Assembly (NCBI RefSeq): GCF_965638725.1
Contig: NC_134981.1
Location: forward strand, 47,892,849-47,956,848
DNA: 64,000 nucleotides
From: Aptenodytes patagonicus
Taxonomy: Eukaryota > Chordata > Aves > Sphenisciformes > Spheniscidae
Reading direction: 5' to 3'
Part shown: piece by piece, positions 12,088 through 24,970 of the stretch
Numbering within the stretch: position 1 is the first letter of the stretch
How the letters are laid out: each line of letters starts with the position of its first letter
Notes under the pieces: model-generated
The model's input: the letters and a program-made list of their open reading frames with translations, nothing else
Database searches by the model: none
Told to the model about the DNA's origin: nothing
Translations under genes and position numbers: made by a program

Positions 12088-14785
12088 AGAAACATGGTGG
12101 GGTGACTCTCATGATTGGAGTGCTGCAATGGATGGCTATAAACTCTTCAGAAGGGACAGGCGAGGAAGGAGAGGCGGTGGGGTGGCCCTGTATGTTAGGG
12201 AGTGTTTTGATTGTCTAGAGGTCAACGATTGTGATGATGATAAGGTCGAGTGTTTATGGGTAAGGATGAGGGGGAAGGCCAACAAGGCAGATATCCTGCT
12301 GGGAGTCTGTTATAGACCACCCAACCAGGATGAAGGGGCGGATGAAGCGTTCTACAAGCGGCTGGCAGAAGTCTCTCAATCGCTAGCCCTTATTCTTGAG
12401 GGGGACTTCAACTTCCCGGACGTCTGCTGGAAATACAACACGGCAGAGAGGAAGCAGTCTAGGAGGTTCCTGGAGTGTGTGGAAGACAACTTCCTGACAC
12501 AGCTGGTAAGTGAGCCTACCAGGGGAGGTGCCTTGCTTGACCTGCTGTTTACTAACAGAGAAGGACTGGTGGGAGATGTGGTGGTCGGAGGCCGTCTTGG
12601 GCTTAGCGACCATGAAATGATAGAATTCTCGCTTCTTGGTGAAGTAAGGAGGGGGGGCAGCAAAACCGCAACCATGGACTTCCGGAAGGCGAACTTTGGC
12701 CTTGTTTGTGAACTTTTTTTTTGGCCTGTTCAGGACGTTGGTTGAGAGAGTCCCTTGGGAGACGGTCCTGAAGGGCAAAGGGGTCCAGGAAGGCTGGACG
12801 ATCTTCAAGAAGGAAGTCTTAAAGGCGCAGGAGCAGGCTGTCCCTGTACGCCGTAAGAAGAATGGGCGGGGAAGACGACCGGCCTGGCTGAACGGGGAGC
12901 TCTTGCTGGGACTCAGGAAAAAAAGGAGAGTTTACCGCTTGTGGAAGAAGGGGCAGGCGACTCAAGAAGAGTACAGGGATCTTGTTAGGTCGTGCAGAGA
13001 AGAAATGAGAAAGGCAAAAGCCCAGCTAGAACGCAATCTGGCCGCTGTCGTTAGAGACAACAAAAAAAGTTTTTACAAATATATTAATGACAAGAAGAGA
13101 GCCAAGGAGAATCTCCATCCCTTATTGGATGCAGGGGGGAACATTGTCACTGAGGATGAGGAAAAGGCTGAGGTACTCAATGCCTTCTTTGCCTCAGTCT
13201 TTAACAGGCAGACCAGTTATCCTCAGGGTACTCGACCCCCTGAGCTGGAGGACAGGGACGGCGAGCAGGATGAACCCCCCACAATCCAAGAGGAAGCAGT
13301 CAATGACCTGCTACGCCACCTGGACGCTCACAAGTCTATGGGGCTGGATGGGATCCACCCGAGAGTGCTGAGGGAGCTGGCGGAGGTGCTCGCCAAGCCA
13401 CTCTCCATCATTTATCAGCAGTCCTGGTTGACGGGGGAGGTCCCAGATGACTGGAGGCTTCCCGATGTGACGCCCATCTACAAGAAGGGCCGGAAGGAGG
13501 ATCCGGGGAACTCCAGGCCTGTCAGCATGACCTCGGTGCCGGGGAAGATTATGGAGCGGTTCATCTTGAGGGCGCTCACAAGGCATGAGCGGGACAACCA
13601 GGGCTCCGGCCTAGCCAGCACGGATTCATGACAGGCAGGTCCTGCTTGACCAACCTGATCTCCTTCTATGACCAGGTGACCCGCCTAGTGGACGAGGGAA
13701 AGGCTGTGGATGTGGTCTACCTGGACTTCAGGAAGGCCTTTGACACCGTCTCCCACAGCATTCTCCTAGAGAAGCTGGCGGCTCACGGCTTAGACAGGTG
13801 TACTCTGCGCTGGGTCAAAAACTGGCTGGACGGCCGGGCCCAGAGAGTTGTGGTGAATGGAGTTCAATCCAGTTGGCGGCCGGTCTCGAGCGGTGTTCCC
13901 CAGGGCTCAGTTTTGGGGCCGGTCTTGTTCAATATCTTTATCAATGATCTGGATGAGGGGATTGAGTGCACCCTCTGTACGTTTGCAGACGACACCAAGT
14001 TGGGCGGGAGTGTTGATCTGCTCGAGGGTAGGAAGGCTCTGCAGAGGGACCTGGACAGGCTGGATCGATGGGCCCAGACCAATTGTATGAGGTTCAACAA
14101 GGCCAAGTGCCGGGTCCTGCACTTTGGCCACAACAACCCCATGCAGCGCTACAGGCTTGGGGAAGAGTGGCTGGAAAGCTGCCCAGCAGAGAAGGACCTG
14201 GGGGTGCTGGTCGACAGCCGGCTGAACATGAGCCAACAGTGTGCCCAGGCGGCCAAGGCGGCCAATCGCATCCTGGCCTGTATCAGAAATAGTGTGGCCA
14301 GCAGGAGTAGGGAAGTGATCGTGCCCCTGTACTCGGCACTGGTGGGGCCCCACCTCGAATACTGTGTTCAGTTTTGGGCCCCTCACTACAAGAAGGACGT
14401 TGAGGTGCTGGAGCGTGTCCAGAGAAGGGCAACGAGGCTGGTGAGGGGTCTGGAGAACAAGTCTTATGAGGAGCGGCTGAGGGAACTGGGGTTGTTTAGC
14501 CTGGAGAAAAGGAGGCTGAGGGGAGACCTTCTTGTGCTCCACAACTACCTGAAAGGAGGCTGTAGCGAGGTGGGTGTCGGTCTCTTCTCCCAAGTAACTA
14601 GCAATAGGATGAGAGGAAATGGCCTCAAGTTGCGGCAGGGGAGGTTTAGATTGGATGTAAGGAAAAATTTCTTTACTGAAAGAGTGGTGAAACATTGGAA
14701 CAGGCTGCCCAGGGAAGTGGTTGAGTCCCTATCCCTGGAGGTATTTAAAAGACGTGTAGATGAGGCGCTTAGGGACATGGTTTAG
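12088..14785 (+). pseudogene. CR1 ORF2 remnant, frameshifted
   Basis: Encodes the C-terminal part of the AP-type endonuclease ([15 protein letters not shown]), the linker and the reverse transcriptase with its FADD catalytic box, ending in the C-terminal LRDMV. The frame is broken twice relative to the intact copy. Near 12690-12720 a GAACTTTGGCC segment is duplicated with an expanded T-run, adding about 25 bp. Near 13600 an indel in the segment before the [12 protein letters not shown] block shifts frame again. The open pieces are 12083-12745, 12696-13631 and 13628-14785. The N-terminal endonuclease with its catalytic Asn and Glu is missing, so this copy cannot be active. Confidence 0.93.
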
Positions 14786-14875
14786 TGGGCATGGTGGTGT
14801 TGGGTTGCTGGTTGGACTCGATGATCTTAGAGGTCTTTTCCAACCTCAATGATTCTATGATTCTATGATTCTATG
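12088..14875 (+). mobile_element. 5'-truncated CR1 LINE, copy 1
   Basis: Starts inside the ORF2 endonuclease domain (homologous to position 56281 of the intact copy), runs through the reverse transcriptase and ends with the CR1 3' UTR and tandem ATTCTATG units (about 14850-14875). The left border is abrupt and no target duplication is evident, typical of 5'-truncated CR1 insertions. It is closely similar to the intact CR1 at 55625-59044. Confidence 0.95.
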
Positions 14876-16299
14876 GGCCGTCCTTCCAGGAATAAGGACA
14901 TTCACTATTTTCCTTTTTTCTACCAGGAATTTCTTTGCTAACAGGAGACAATGACAGTGATCATCCTCGTGTATTTGATCGCACCTGCTCACCATCAGGC
15001 CAGGGTCAGGCTTCCTTCGGCGATGCCAGCTCCCTTCTGAGCAAAAGAGCTCAACATCAAGAGAGCTCAAAATCCGTGACTGCTTAGGCCTCCTTTTAGG
15101 TCTTTCGTGACATCTGTATTAGGTTACTTTCCCCTGCAAAGTTTTTTCTATAACATTTTGGCCATCTTTTGTTTTGTTGGAGGGGGTGTGTTTGTTTGTT
15201 TGTGGGGGGGTTTTTGTTGTTTTAGAACTTTGCATGCATTTTTCTCAGCGCGCTTTTGTATTAAATGATGAAGGAATTATCCGGGATCTAAACTGGGTGC
15301 TAGCTTATATCCTGGTACTCCTTGCCACTCACTCTCACCTGTCCTGGAAGACATTTTCCATCATCTTGAAAGGGGCGATGACTCATGCCTTTAAGCTCAA
15401 GGTTGAAAGCAGTCTAAGACACAAGTAAAACACACTGACACTGAACATCAAGTGGCCTGGGAGGGGGAAGATGTCAGCGATTCCAGAACAGGATTTCCCT
15501 CCCAGTTTACTCTTGCGGGGCCAACACACGCACACTGACAAATATTTCAAGATTTTACTGGAAAAAGAAATGTGTGTATAAGGCCAAAAGTTTCCGATAC
15601 TGAACTGTGCCTCACTCTACTTTCCCCGTTAAAACGTTATACAAAGTGTTATTTTCTTGGGGAGCGTCGGGAGGGACTGTATCCCTTGATTAGTATCATC
15701 CCCTAGCCTAAGAAGCCCTTTTCCATCTAGGGTGTTTAATGCTCTGAGGTACCCTTAGAAAGCAGTCCAGTCCCCCTCGAAGAGGAGATGTCTCCTAAGC
15801 AATGTCATTGCTCCTGCCTCCCTGCAGGCCCGCTCTGTACCTCCCAGCCGGGCACGGCGCACTGGCTGGGGCGACACCCTGTCAGTTCAAGCCATCAAAA
15901 CCCTCTTTATTGCTTTAATGACCTACAGACTATTTTCTTTCCCCGAAGGATCCAGTCAGAGCTATTTCATTTGAAACTGTCGCTGTATAGCCAGACCGCA
16001 CGCCAAGTGAGATTCATGTGAAAGGAAGTTTAACAATTAATTTTGGTGAAATGTGTATTTTTCGCTTGAAATGTGCTCCTGGTTAGAAACCAGGGCATCC
16101 CTTACCCGGCAGCTCTGCTCCCGGACATCTCTGCTTCCTTTGGAGCAAGGCACTATCACTTTCACTCCGGTCAGCAGTGCCAAATCAGGAAAATGAGGTG
16201 GCGCCTGCACTGCCTCATGCATAATCGCGATAGTGTAATGACGCCTGACTGGCAGACCCGTTATTTCCGACAGCCTGGTCTTTTCGGAGACCAGAAGCG
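14876..16299. other. Intergenic, no gene seen
   Basis: Mixed-composition sequence downstream of FOXD1 with a T/G-rich stretch at 15170-15225. No exon or repeat recognised. Confidence 0.4.
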
Positions 16300-17280
16300 T
16301 TGCGTGAGGATACCAGGCTGAATTTCCAGCGCTGGCGATTAGGGAAGCTCAGCCGCCTTCAAGCAGCGGGCGAGGGCTCCGGCGTGCGCAGTGCGTGCCT
16401 GCTGTGGGCACCGCCGCCCGCGTTGTGGAAAGGGGAAGCGGCACAAAGCTGCTTAGCGTTAAGAAAAATAATTCCGCAGTGATACCGGGATTTTCGTAAA
16501 GTTCCTTGCGAAGTCTGCAGGAACCGCTGATGTCTGACCCGCCGTATTTCAGAAGGGAGCCATATCGCCGATGCACGGGCTGGAGGCCCCCCTGCCGGCG
16601 CGGCGAGCGCTGCACGGGCAGGGGAGCGACTGAGTCCTGCCGGGCTGTTCATCGCCGTCGGTGCGGAGAGGAGAGGAGCCTGACTCCCGGAGAGAGGCGG
16701 TGGCGGAAGGGCGATCCGCACACTTGGGCTTTCAGTACAGCCCGGCAGTACACGGTTTCCGGGTAAACTTCGAATCGGAGCACTCGAGCGGTGACCGTCC
16801 CGCCGGTACGCCCCGCTCCCTGGCGAACCTGGGTGTTTGGAAACCGGTGCGAAAAAAAAAAAACAACCAAAAACAAGATCAGGATGTGAAATTAGGATTT
16901 CGCCGCAGACAAGAGGCAGGGCCGCATATAGAGGCTGCGAGCCCACGCACTAGTCGGGGGCCACTGCAACCCTCCCGGGCCTCCCCGCGTCCATCGCCCG
17001 CGGGGCTCCTACCTGCCGGTCGGCTCCGCGGGGCTCCGCCCGGGCGCAGCAGGTGGGTCCCGCAGTCCTCAGCTCTGCCCGCCGCGGTCAGAGGGCTTCC
17101 GTGACGGGGCGCCTGGGGCGACGCGGCGGGGCGCCGTGGGTCCCGCTCCCTCGGCTGCCGTGAGGCAGCCCCCTAGGGCGCGCGCGGGGCAGGGCGGGCA
17201 CGCGTGGGAACGGGGGCGCGCCCGCCGCGCTGCCGGCACCAGGCCCAGAAACACTTGCCGCGGTTTCTTCAAGGATCGGA
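16300..17280. other. CpG-rich block (CpG island)
   Basis: CpG dinucleotides are dense, including GCGCGC runs near 17175-17235. Several frames stay open only because stop codons are rare in this composition; none resembles a protein. It is the leftmost of the CpG blocks around FOXD1. Confidence 0.6.
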
Positions 17281-18189
17281 GGACAAACGGCATTAGAAAA
17301 TAAAATAACCTGGGCCAATAAATTCCCCCAGCGCAACGCGGAGTAGGCTTCCCACTTTAGAAGCTCTCCCCGTGTAAAGAGGTACTTGGGTTGTCTCCGA
17401 AATAATAAATAAACAAACATAATCCCTGGCACACTGGAACACATGGTTTGCTTCAAACATGTTTCGTTTTGTCATGGCATTGAGTGTACAGTATTTCTCT
17501 TTGTGAGAGAGTGATTGATATCTTTGGAAGAATTGTTTGTAAGAACATGAAAGTTACCAAAGCAAACATGTTAGAGGGAAGCGTGCAGAAGGGGGACAAG
17601 AAGTATTTGGAGTAGACCTGGGTTTGGGGAGTTCACACAGAGGTGAGACAGCTAGAAGTAGAACAAATAAAAACATTCTGCACACTTCATCTAAATAAAT
17701 TATATACAAAAAAATGCCTTTTTGTAGACGGCATCCGCACAGTTACCGTGCTTCCCTCATGCCCCTATAGAATGTGGGCTGGAAGCCAACTTTCTTCAGC
17801 TAATGATTTGTAACTTTTGCCCCACTTGAATGAATCTATTAATATTTAGATCTCTCCAATTCTGCTCCATAAGAGCAGTCAGCATTGTTAAACAAAATAT
17901 TTACCTTCTGTTGTACGTGTCCAGCAGTGGCTTGCATGGCTTGATGATGTAGGTTAATAGGTTTTTCTTACGCTCCACTGCATCAGCCAAATGAAAAACA
18001 CATATTTTGATCTTTCTTTTTTAAAAATAATGCTTGACAAAACTCATTAGATAGCGCAAACTTTGGGGTGTTAATTTAATAACTTCCATTCCTGAAGGAC
18101 AAATATTTATTTTAATTCCTCTTTTATCTCTTTCTGCCATCAACATCTGGGGAAAGTCGTTGCTCTTGCTGGTTGAGATAGCCAGATCA
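17281..18189. other. AT-rich spacer between CpG blocks
   Basis: Noncoding, with AT-rich stretches such as 17660-17710 and 17995-18125 containing TAAT and ATTTA cores. Possibly regulatory, but I see no specific site cluster. Confidence 0.35.
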
Positions 18190-18840
18190 CAAGGGTACTT
18201 TCGCGAAAGATTGCGAGGGGTGTCGTGTTTTCAGACACGTATTTCCGAGGCAGAATCCCTTGTTTGGGCAGAACTCCGTCCCTCCGAAACTCCCTTTCGT
18301 AAAGCCCCTGACCCTCTGCTCCCCAATTTCACAGCGGCAGCCGCCCCCGGGGCCCTGGGAAGAGCCGTCTGGCGGCCCAGCCCCGTCGGGAGCGCAGAGC
18401 CGGGAGGGCGGGGAGCCTCCTGCATCAACCCGCTGCCCAGTCACTTTCTGTCCTGCTTCTATCCGGAGGACTTGGTGGAAAAAAAAAAGCCTACAGCTCC
18501 GTATATCCCCGAGAACTCCCGCTTCCCCGGGGCTGAAATTCCCCGGCCGCGGGGTGGCTCTGACCCTGCGCCCCCCCGGCGCGGGATTTTCACCGAAGAC
18601 GGGATTTCAGAGAGGCTTACCCCTTTTCCTCCTCCCCTCAGCCTCCCCCGCCTCAAAGAACACCCCCCCCCCCCCCCCAGCTCTTGTCTTCCTGCCCAGC
18701 CCGGGGTGAACAGCACAACTGCACAAGGGATCCCTGGGACAAGGGCAAGGCCAGGACTCGCACGAGTTGAGGAGCAGATCAGTGCCCGGGCACAGGTTTC
18801 AGCTAAACCTCTCAACCCGGAGCTTTGACCGGGTTTTATC
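18190..18840. other. CpG-rich block with C16 tract
   Basis: GC-rich with frequent CpG, containing a C16 homopolymer at 18663-18678. Open frames here are compositional. Confidence 0.5.
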
Positions 18841-19269
18841 CAAATTTCCCATTTGAATTAAAAAAATATCCCAGTGCTAGCAAGGAAACTTGCCGTATAA
18901 CGCCCACAAGGAAAACAATGTGAAACATGTAAAACGTAGACAAACAGCTCAGCCACCTGCTGATTGCGATGGACTACCAGGCACACAGCTGCAGCTGCCC
19001 CTGGGTCTGGACAGGGAGCATCCTCAGCCCTCATCTACTTGTTTTCTGAGAGAGGTCACCAGCATCAGGGCTTCCCCTGGGGCTCCAGAAATGCAGATAC
19101 TGGCCTTGGGAACATCCTGCACTCTCTAAAATTAAGAAAACTCTAAAATTGAGCAAAATTCAGCAAACTCTCAACTACCCCTCACCCTGGCTTTTGATCC
19201 TGCATTCTCTCCTGACTGGCTATGGGCACCTCCAGAGCTGCGTTTCGTGGTGAAGGGCCCTAGAAGCTG
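18841..19269. other. Noncoding spacer
   Basis: Mixed composition with low CpG; nothing recognised. Confidence 0.35.
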
Positions 19270-21710
19270 TCCGTGCTGGAGGGGTGCGGGCAGGGGCAGG
19301 GGCAAGGGACAAGCCCGCTGCTTGTGAGGGGGCCTCCCTTGTTACACCCTCAGCGCACAGGGCGGCCCGCCAGACGAGGGGAGGAGAGTCGCCTGCTCGT
19401 CCCCCATGGCCTATGGAGGAGGGGGGGCCCTGGCGGAGGGGACTTCCCTCTCACTCCCCGAGGTGAGACCGGGGGGGCCCTACACAGTACCGACGGGAGG
19501 GCGAGCCCGGTGGCCCGAGTCACAGGGGACACAGCGGGACCCTCCGCTCCGCGCACGGTTTGTGACCCTCGCCCCGCGGACCTGCAGCGAAGCGGGGGTG
19601 AGATCCTCCGGGAGCATTTAATGGAGACATCCGCTCTCTGCAGCCGAACAGATCTGTCCTCTGAGCTGGGCTCGCTTTTGAAGAAAAAAAAAAAAGGTAG
19701 GGTCTATGTTCCTAAGGAAAATATTTGATCGGTTTTGTCCTTCGGACTCGTCCTGTTGAGTTCACTGGGATTAGACGTGATACAACGTTAGCAGCTCCCG
19801 ATCTGGCCGAGGGCAAGGGACAGCATGCCTGGAAGAGCGAGGCAGACCCGGGACACCTCACCTGCTCATCCGGGGCTCAGAGACAGTCCTTCCCCGCCGA
19901 CTATGCCGTCTGTTTGCAGGGGCAAAGAGGAGCACACGGACCCAACCCTCCCAATTCTCTCCCGTTCCCCTCCCCAGCAGAGGGGGGTGTCTGGAGAAAG
20001 GGGCTCTGAAGGCTTGGAAGAAAAGGGGAGATGCCACTTGTTTTTCCGTGCTTGCCAGTCCCGGGGACATCTCCGGTCTTCAACAGATCCCTCTCATCAG
20101 AAGCTCAGCAAGGCTCAAAGCGGCCTCTCCTGGGAGAAGGCAGGGAGAACGGGACGCAAATACTTTTCCCTGGTAGATACGACTATTTCTCCAGAGGGGT
20201 CCATCGGATCGTTCTTAAAAAGTCATCCCACCATACCAAACAAAAAAAAAATCATCCCATCCCAACTTTACCCCACCCTGCTGATACATGGTGCGCTGCA
20301 ACTACCAAATACCCGCGGGGAAGCCTCCGCGCATCCCCGTCCTCGCCTCGCCCCCTCGGGCCTCCGTTCGGCGTCGGCGGGGCCAACGCGGGAGCCCCGG
20401 GAGGGATTCGGCCTCGGGATCGGGCCCCGCCGGCGTCAGGTTGAAATCCGCACCGCCAGCCCCAGCCGCCCTCTCGGCGACGGCATCGACGGGGCCTCAA
20501 ACGCCTCCGTGCCATTGTTTACAGGCACAACGGGGGGGTGGCCGCCCCGGGTGAGCGCCGTCTTCGGCACTGGCTTTTGGGGCTTCGTCCACTGCCAAGT
20601 CATGAGTACGAGCTCTTTTCAGGTACATTGGTCATATCTAGCCTGTAAACTAAAGCATATAGGTGTAGCAGATGGGTGTTTCCTCCTCCCTTCCCATGTC
20701 AGCACCAGTCTTTTATTCGCGTTTATGAGGACAAAATTCCTATATCATACGGGGAAGAAGCGGTACCGCAGATTTACGACGTGTGCAGACACCGCAGTGC
20801 TCCGCCGGGGCTGGGCATCCCCGGGTGCAGGGCGCCCCTAGGGCTGTCCGCGCCTCCGCGCATCTCCCGCGGGCCGTGCAGCAGGAAACCCGGGTGTGAG
20901 CTGCTCCGGAGGATCCCGGCCACGCCGGCGCGGAGGCTCGGCGGAAGGCTGGAGGATCTCCATGGGGCTATGAAAGAAGAGGAGCAAAGCGTGTGTGCGT
21001 GTTTGGGTGCGCGGGGATGTTCCCAGCTCCGAGCTCCTGGTTCCCCCCGGGGAGAGCTTTCCAGCCGCCCTTCCCTCACCTCTCTCGGCGGCCCGTTGGA
21101 AACTGCCGCTCCTCCTGGGCTTCCCGCAGGCAGCGTTTTGGAGGCAGGAGCAGCCCCCCTAGCGGGTGACCTTTCCCCACCCGCCCTCCGCCCCCTTTTT
21201 ACCCCGCTGGTGCTTTCGGACCCAGGCAGGCGTGGCACAGCGGGGAGAGCAGCACAGCAAGGAGGAGAGCTGGGCGCCGGGCTCCGCACCTGCGCAGGCA
21301 CCGCGGCGGGGCTGCGGACCCCGGCCGCGGGGGCGCTGGGCAAGGGGAGGAGGGCGACGGCGACGGCCTTTTCCCCTTCTCCGAGCTCCCTCCTCGCTGG
21401 CAGCAGCCAGCGGAGCAGGAGAAGGGGGGCCAGTCCAGACTGCCTCCCCTATCGCACTCTGCCGGAGTTGGGTGCAGCCCAGCCGCTGCCACCTCCCCGC
21501 CGCCCCGGGGGGGCACCCGGCACGCCGGCGGCCACGTCGGGTCCCTGCGCGGGGTGTGCAGCCCCCGCCGCACCTGTGCACGCCAGGCACCTGCGGCCCT
21601 TACTCTCATCTCCCAGTGCCCCGGCTCCTTCTCACCGCTGAGAAATCAGGCAGAAACCCCGAAGACGGAGAGCCTGGGGCCTGTGAGCAGGAAAGCTGGA
21701 ACCAAACATA
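19270..21710. other. CpG-rich block, noncoding
   Basis: CpG density is high throughout. Long open frames on both strands (up to 338 codons) overlap one another and are rich in Pro, Arg, Gly and Ala with no domain, as expected by chance in such DNA. Confidence 0.55.
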
Positions 21711-21879
21711 AATCTTAGGAAGGAAGACTTCGGCCTAACGCCATTTTTCTCTCCTCCGTTTTTATAGCTGTGTTATCTCTTTCTCTCCCTTTTTTTTTTT
21801 CTTTCTCTTTTCGAGGTGGAGGCGGGGTGGTGATGGAGAGAAGTTATTCTGCTGAACAGAAAAGCCAGGCCCTGAAAGG

Positions 21880-22180
21880 AGTTTCTTTTGACCGATCAGA
21901 GTGATCTATCCAGACCCTCTAATTAGAGGGGGATCCAGGGTGGCATTAGTTTCCAAACATTTTAATCGAGCTTTAAGCAGAGCTCTTTTCAATGGCAGGA
22001 GATAAATGCAGCAACTGTTGCCGCCCCCCTGAATGGCCACCTCCCACGGCGGGCATTCAGCCTTCCTTTCACAAGCCCTAATCAGTTTAGTCTATGGGCC
22101 CAGCAACACTCCACATATCTTCTAATTAGTCTAATTAGAAAGGTGGATTGATAGATGCAAAGAAGACAGAGTTAAGTTGG
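21880..22180. promoter_or_regulatory. Candidate enhancer with homeodomain palindromes
   Basis: An AT-rich island inside CpG-rich DNA. It contains the perfect 16-bp palindrome CCCTCTAATTAGAGGG (21915-21930) and, at 22120-22140, two TCTAATTAG units in direct 9-bp phase that together form a near-perfect 21-bp palindrome. Further TAATC and TTAATCG cores lie between. TAATTA palindromes are paired or dimeric homeodomain sites. Target FOXD1 is inferred from proximity. Confidence 0.45.
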
Positions 22181-22369
22181 GAAGATGCTCAATGCTGCCA
22201 ATCTGCACTGGGGAGCGGCTTATTCTCTGTGGGAGGAAAAAGAAATAAAGGAAAAGAAAAAAGAGAAAAGAAGAAAGAGGGGAAGAAAGAGAATCCCAGA
22301 GACTGACAAGAAGGACAAGTCCCGAGGAATCCGAGGGGCAGAAGCTGATTTCTTTTAATTGAGGGGGAT

Positions 22370-23520
22370 ACAAAACTCGGAGGGGGGATTGCCTTTCTGG
22401 CCGGGTTTTCCCCTAGTGGGTTTGGCACTTTGCCGTCCCCGGGCTGGAAACGCGCCCCGCAGCACAGCCCCGCGCCGGGCCGCACCGTCGGGGACACCAC
22501 TCCGGCCCCCGCCAGCTCGCCGCTCGGACACGGGGACCCGAAATCAACACGCTTGGAAGGGGAGGAAGGGAAAAGGAAAGGCGCAGAAAAGCGGCTTGCT
22601 TCCCGGGTCTCCACCTGCTCGGCCCCTCGCCTCTGAGGGAGGACAGCTCTGGAGGGAGCTGTCTCCGTCGGGCTGCACCAGCAAACACGTGGTGGCCCCC
22701 AGGCTGCAGACGGGGCTTGCCTCACTGTGGATCCCTGCTCCCCGGCCGGAGACCCAGAATTTACCGCCGAGGATCTGGGGAAGACCCACCCCCCTTACGT
22801 TGTGCTTTGAGAAAGCCCTCCCCGGACACGGTGGAAAAGCCCCGATGTGCACACGCCGGGGAGCGAGCGCTGGGACTCACGGAGGCCCTGGCGAGACTGC
22901 GTTTGTGTAGAGATGAGTGATAGGGGTCTGGTTGGGGTGCAGGGGCAGGCGGGGGGCAGACGAGGGTCTCCGCCTCACATTCCAGCCCACCACCGCCTCG
23001 TCGCAGGGAGGAAGGTGCGGAGGGAAGCAGCGCGGGTGGCTTGAGGAAGGCTGAATCTTTAATAAGGCGATAAATCAGGGAGAGGAGCATGGGGCAGTGT
23101 GTGCAGGTATCAAAACAGAAGAAAAGTCCGTCAGCCAACACGGCAGGGCAGGGCCTCCTCGCCCCTTCACCCGGAGAGGGGAGGAGGGGGCAAGGCAGGG
23201 ATGGTGGATTGCGCGTCCCTCCGGGCGCAGGCTCGGCTCTGCGCCGCGGCGGCGCCGCCGGGCCACGGGGGGGGGGGGCAGGCCGCACGTGGGGTCCTCT
23301 CCCCGCCACGTCCTGGGCGAGCATGTCCAGCGATGGGCTTTCCCCTTCTCTCTCTTCCGTCAGATCGGCACAAAAACCAGCAGGAGAAGCATGGCGGAGG
23401 GAAAGGCCCCGATCTCTCATTTCGGCATCCTGCGGCAATTGAGACCTCACTCTCCTCCCCGCCCACTCTCCTTGCTCCTTTCCCCCTGCCACCTGCCTTT
23501 TCTCCCGCTTGCTCGCTCTC
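22370..23520. other. CpG-rich block, noncoding
   Basis: High CpG density, with a G-rich run at 23268-23278. No supported exon. Confidence 0.5.
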
Positions 23521-23529
23521 TGGCAGATT

Positions 23530-23875
23530 GGGATTACAGACCAAATTGTGAGCGATTTCAAATTCAATACTTCGCTCGGGAATGGTGTGTGTGTGTGTTA
23601 AGACCCAGCCTGTCAAAGTCCCTAATCAAGCTGCTGGCGAAAGAGGATTCGCAGACAAAAGGAAACAATGGCAGCCTCGTTAGATCATTTTTCTGGACAT
23701 TGTTTATGGTCTGGAAGGGATCAATCGTTTCAAAATGTTACCAGTAAAAATGATCCTGTGTGGAATGCAGCTAATCCTTTTAGGTTCCTGTCAACTGTTT
23801 CCACTCAAGGAATCCGATTTTTCAAATCAAAGGTGCAGAACTCAATTGCCGAGGGATTTATAGCGCCGGGACCAG
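23530..23875. promoter_or_regulatory. Candidate enhancer with TCF/LEF and FOX-type sites
   Basis: AT-rich island between CpG blocks. It carries TCAAAG-type TCF/LEF motifs (CTGTCAAAGTCC near 23607; AAATCAAAGGTG near 23825), a forkhead-like TTGTTTATGG (near 23700) and several TAATC cores. Such motif density with a sharp compositional edge is typical of conserved noncoding enhancers. No cross-species comparison was possible. Confidence 0.4.
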
Positions 23876-24970
23876 GCTCTCCCCCCCAGCGCCGCACGGT
23901 GTCTCCAAACGCCCCGTGTGGGTGCCGAAGAGCCGGCGCAGACACGGCGGCCGCGGCTTGTTTATCCGTGGAAGGGCCGGCCCTGGGCCACGGGTTGTCC
24001 CGGGAAGCGGAGCAGCCCCGCACACTGGCCCAGCCCCTCGGGGCTCGCCTAACGCCCTCCGTGGCAAGGGAGAGAAGGGGCAGTCCCGGCCTCCGCCACG
24101 GGGCCGAGGGCCGCCCTGTCCCCCGCTGCCCGCGAAGGATCCGGGGCAAGGCCTCGGGCATCTAAGCCGCTAAGCAGGTCTGCCCCAGGGAGCCATGCCC
24201 GCCGGCTTCAGCCGTTTTTTCGCCCACGGGGCCACCACCCTTTCCCCTCTGTCCCTTGACGGCCCAAGAGAGGCGCGGCCGCGGCCCGCACTTGCTCCGC
24301 TCCAGGAGGCGCAAACAAGCCATTTCACAGGCCGCCTCGATGGTGCTCCGACGGTGTCCCGGGTCTGGCCCCGCCGGCGGCGCAGCACAGGGTGGTCCGG
24401 GTCAGCCCGCAAACCCCTCGCAGTCTGTGTCCGGGCGGGTTATCAACCCAGACGTGCTCCATCGACGGCAGCTGAGGTCGGCTCTCCCGGCAGGCGGCCG
24501 AATACCAAGCCCGTCCGAGGTAGGCGCGGCAGCGTACTTGGGGCCGGGAGGAGGCACGGAGCATCCGGTCTCCTCCAGCCGGAGCTTGCGTGCTCCACCC
24601 CAGCTCCCCGGCTCCGTCCCGCCCGCTGCCCCGACGGGGCCGCGGAGATTTGTGCCGCTCCCCGGGCGAACCGCGCTGTCTCGCATTCGCAAGCGCAGCA
24701 GCAGCTCCGGGGCTGGGTTCAAGAGCTCTTGTGGGTACGCTGGGTTTAGCCGCCCGTGTCTTAGCAAGTTGTTGCAGGCTTCCTCTGGGTGAGGAGGAGG
24801 TTGGAGAGGAAAGGAGTCGGTTTAAAAGCAGACACATCCAGGTCGCTCGTCAGTAGCTCCGCTCCGTTGCGCGGGCCGGGGGATCTGCCTCCTGGGAGGC
24901 TGAGCGAAACGCCCGGGGGTCGGGAGGGACCAGGGCCTCCCCTGCAAAACGTGTCCGGGGCGCGGAAAGA
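23876..24970. other. CpG-rich block, noncoding
   Basis: Dense CpG. Overlapping open frames on both strands have no domain and look compositional. Confidence 0.5.

Noticed and set aside
19825-21641. Overlapping frames of 338 and 321 codons on the plus strand
   Set aside because: CpG-rich composition suppresses stop codons; both strands and several frames are open together and none has a domain or conserved motif.
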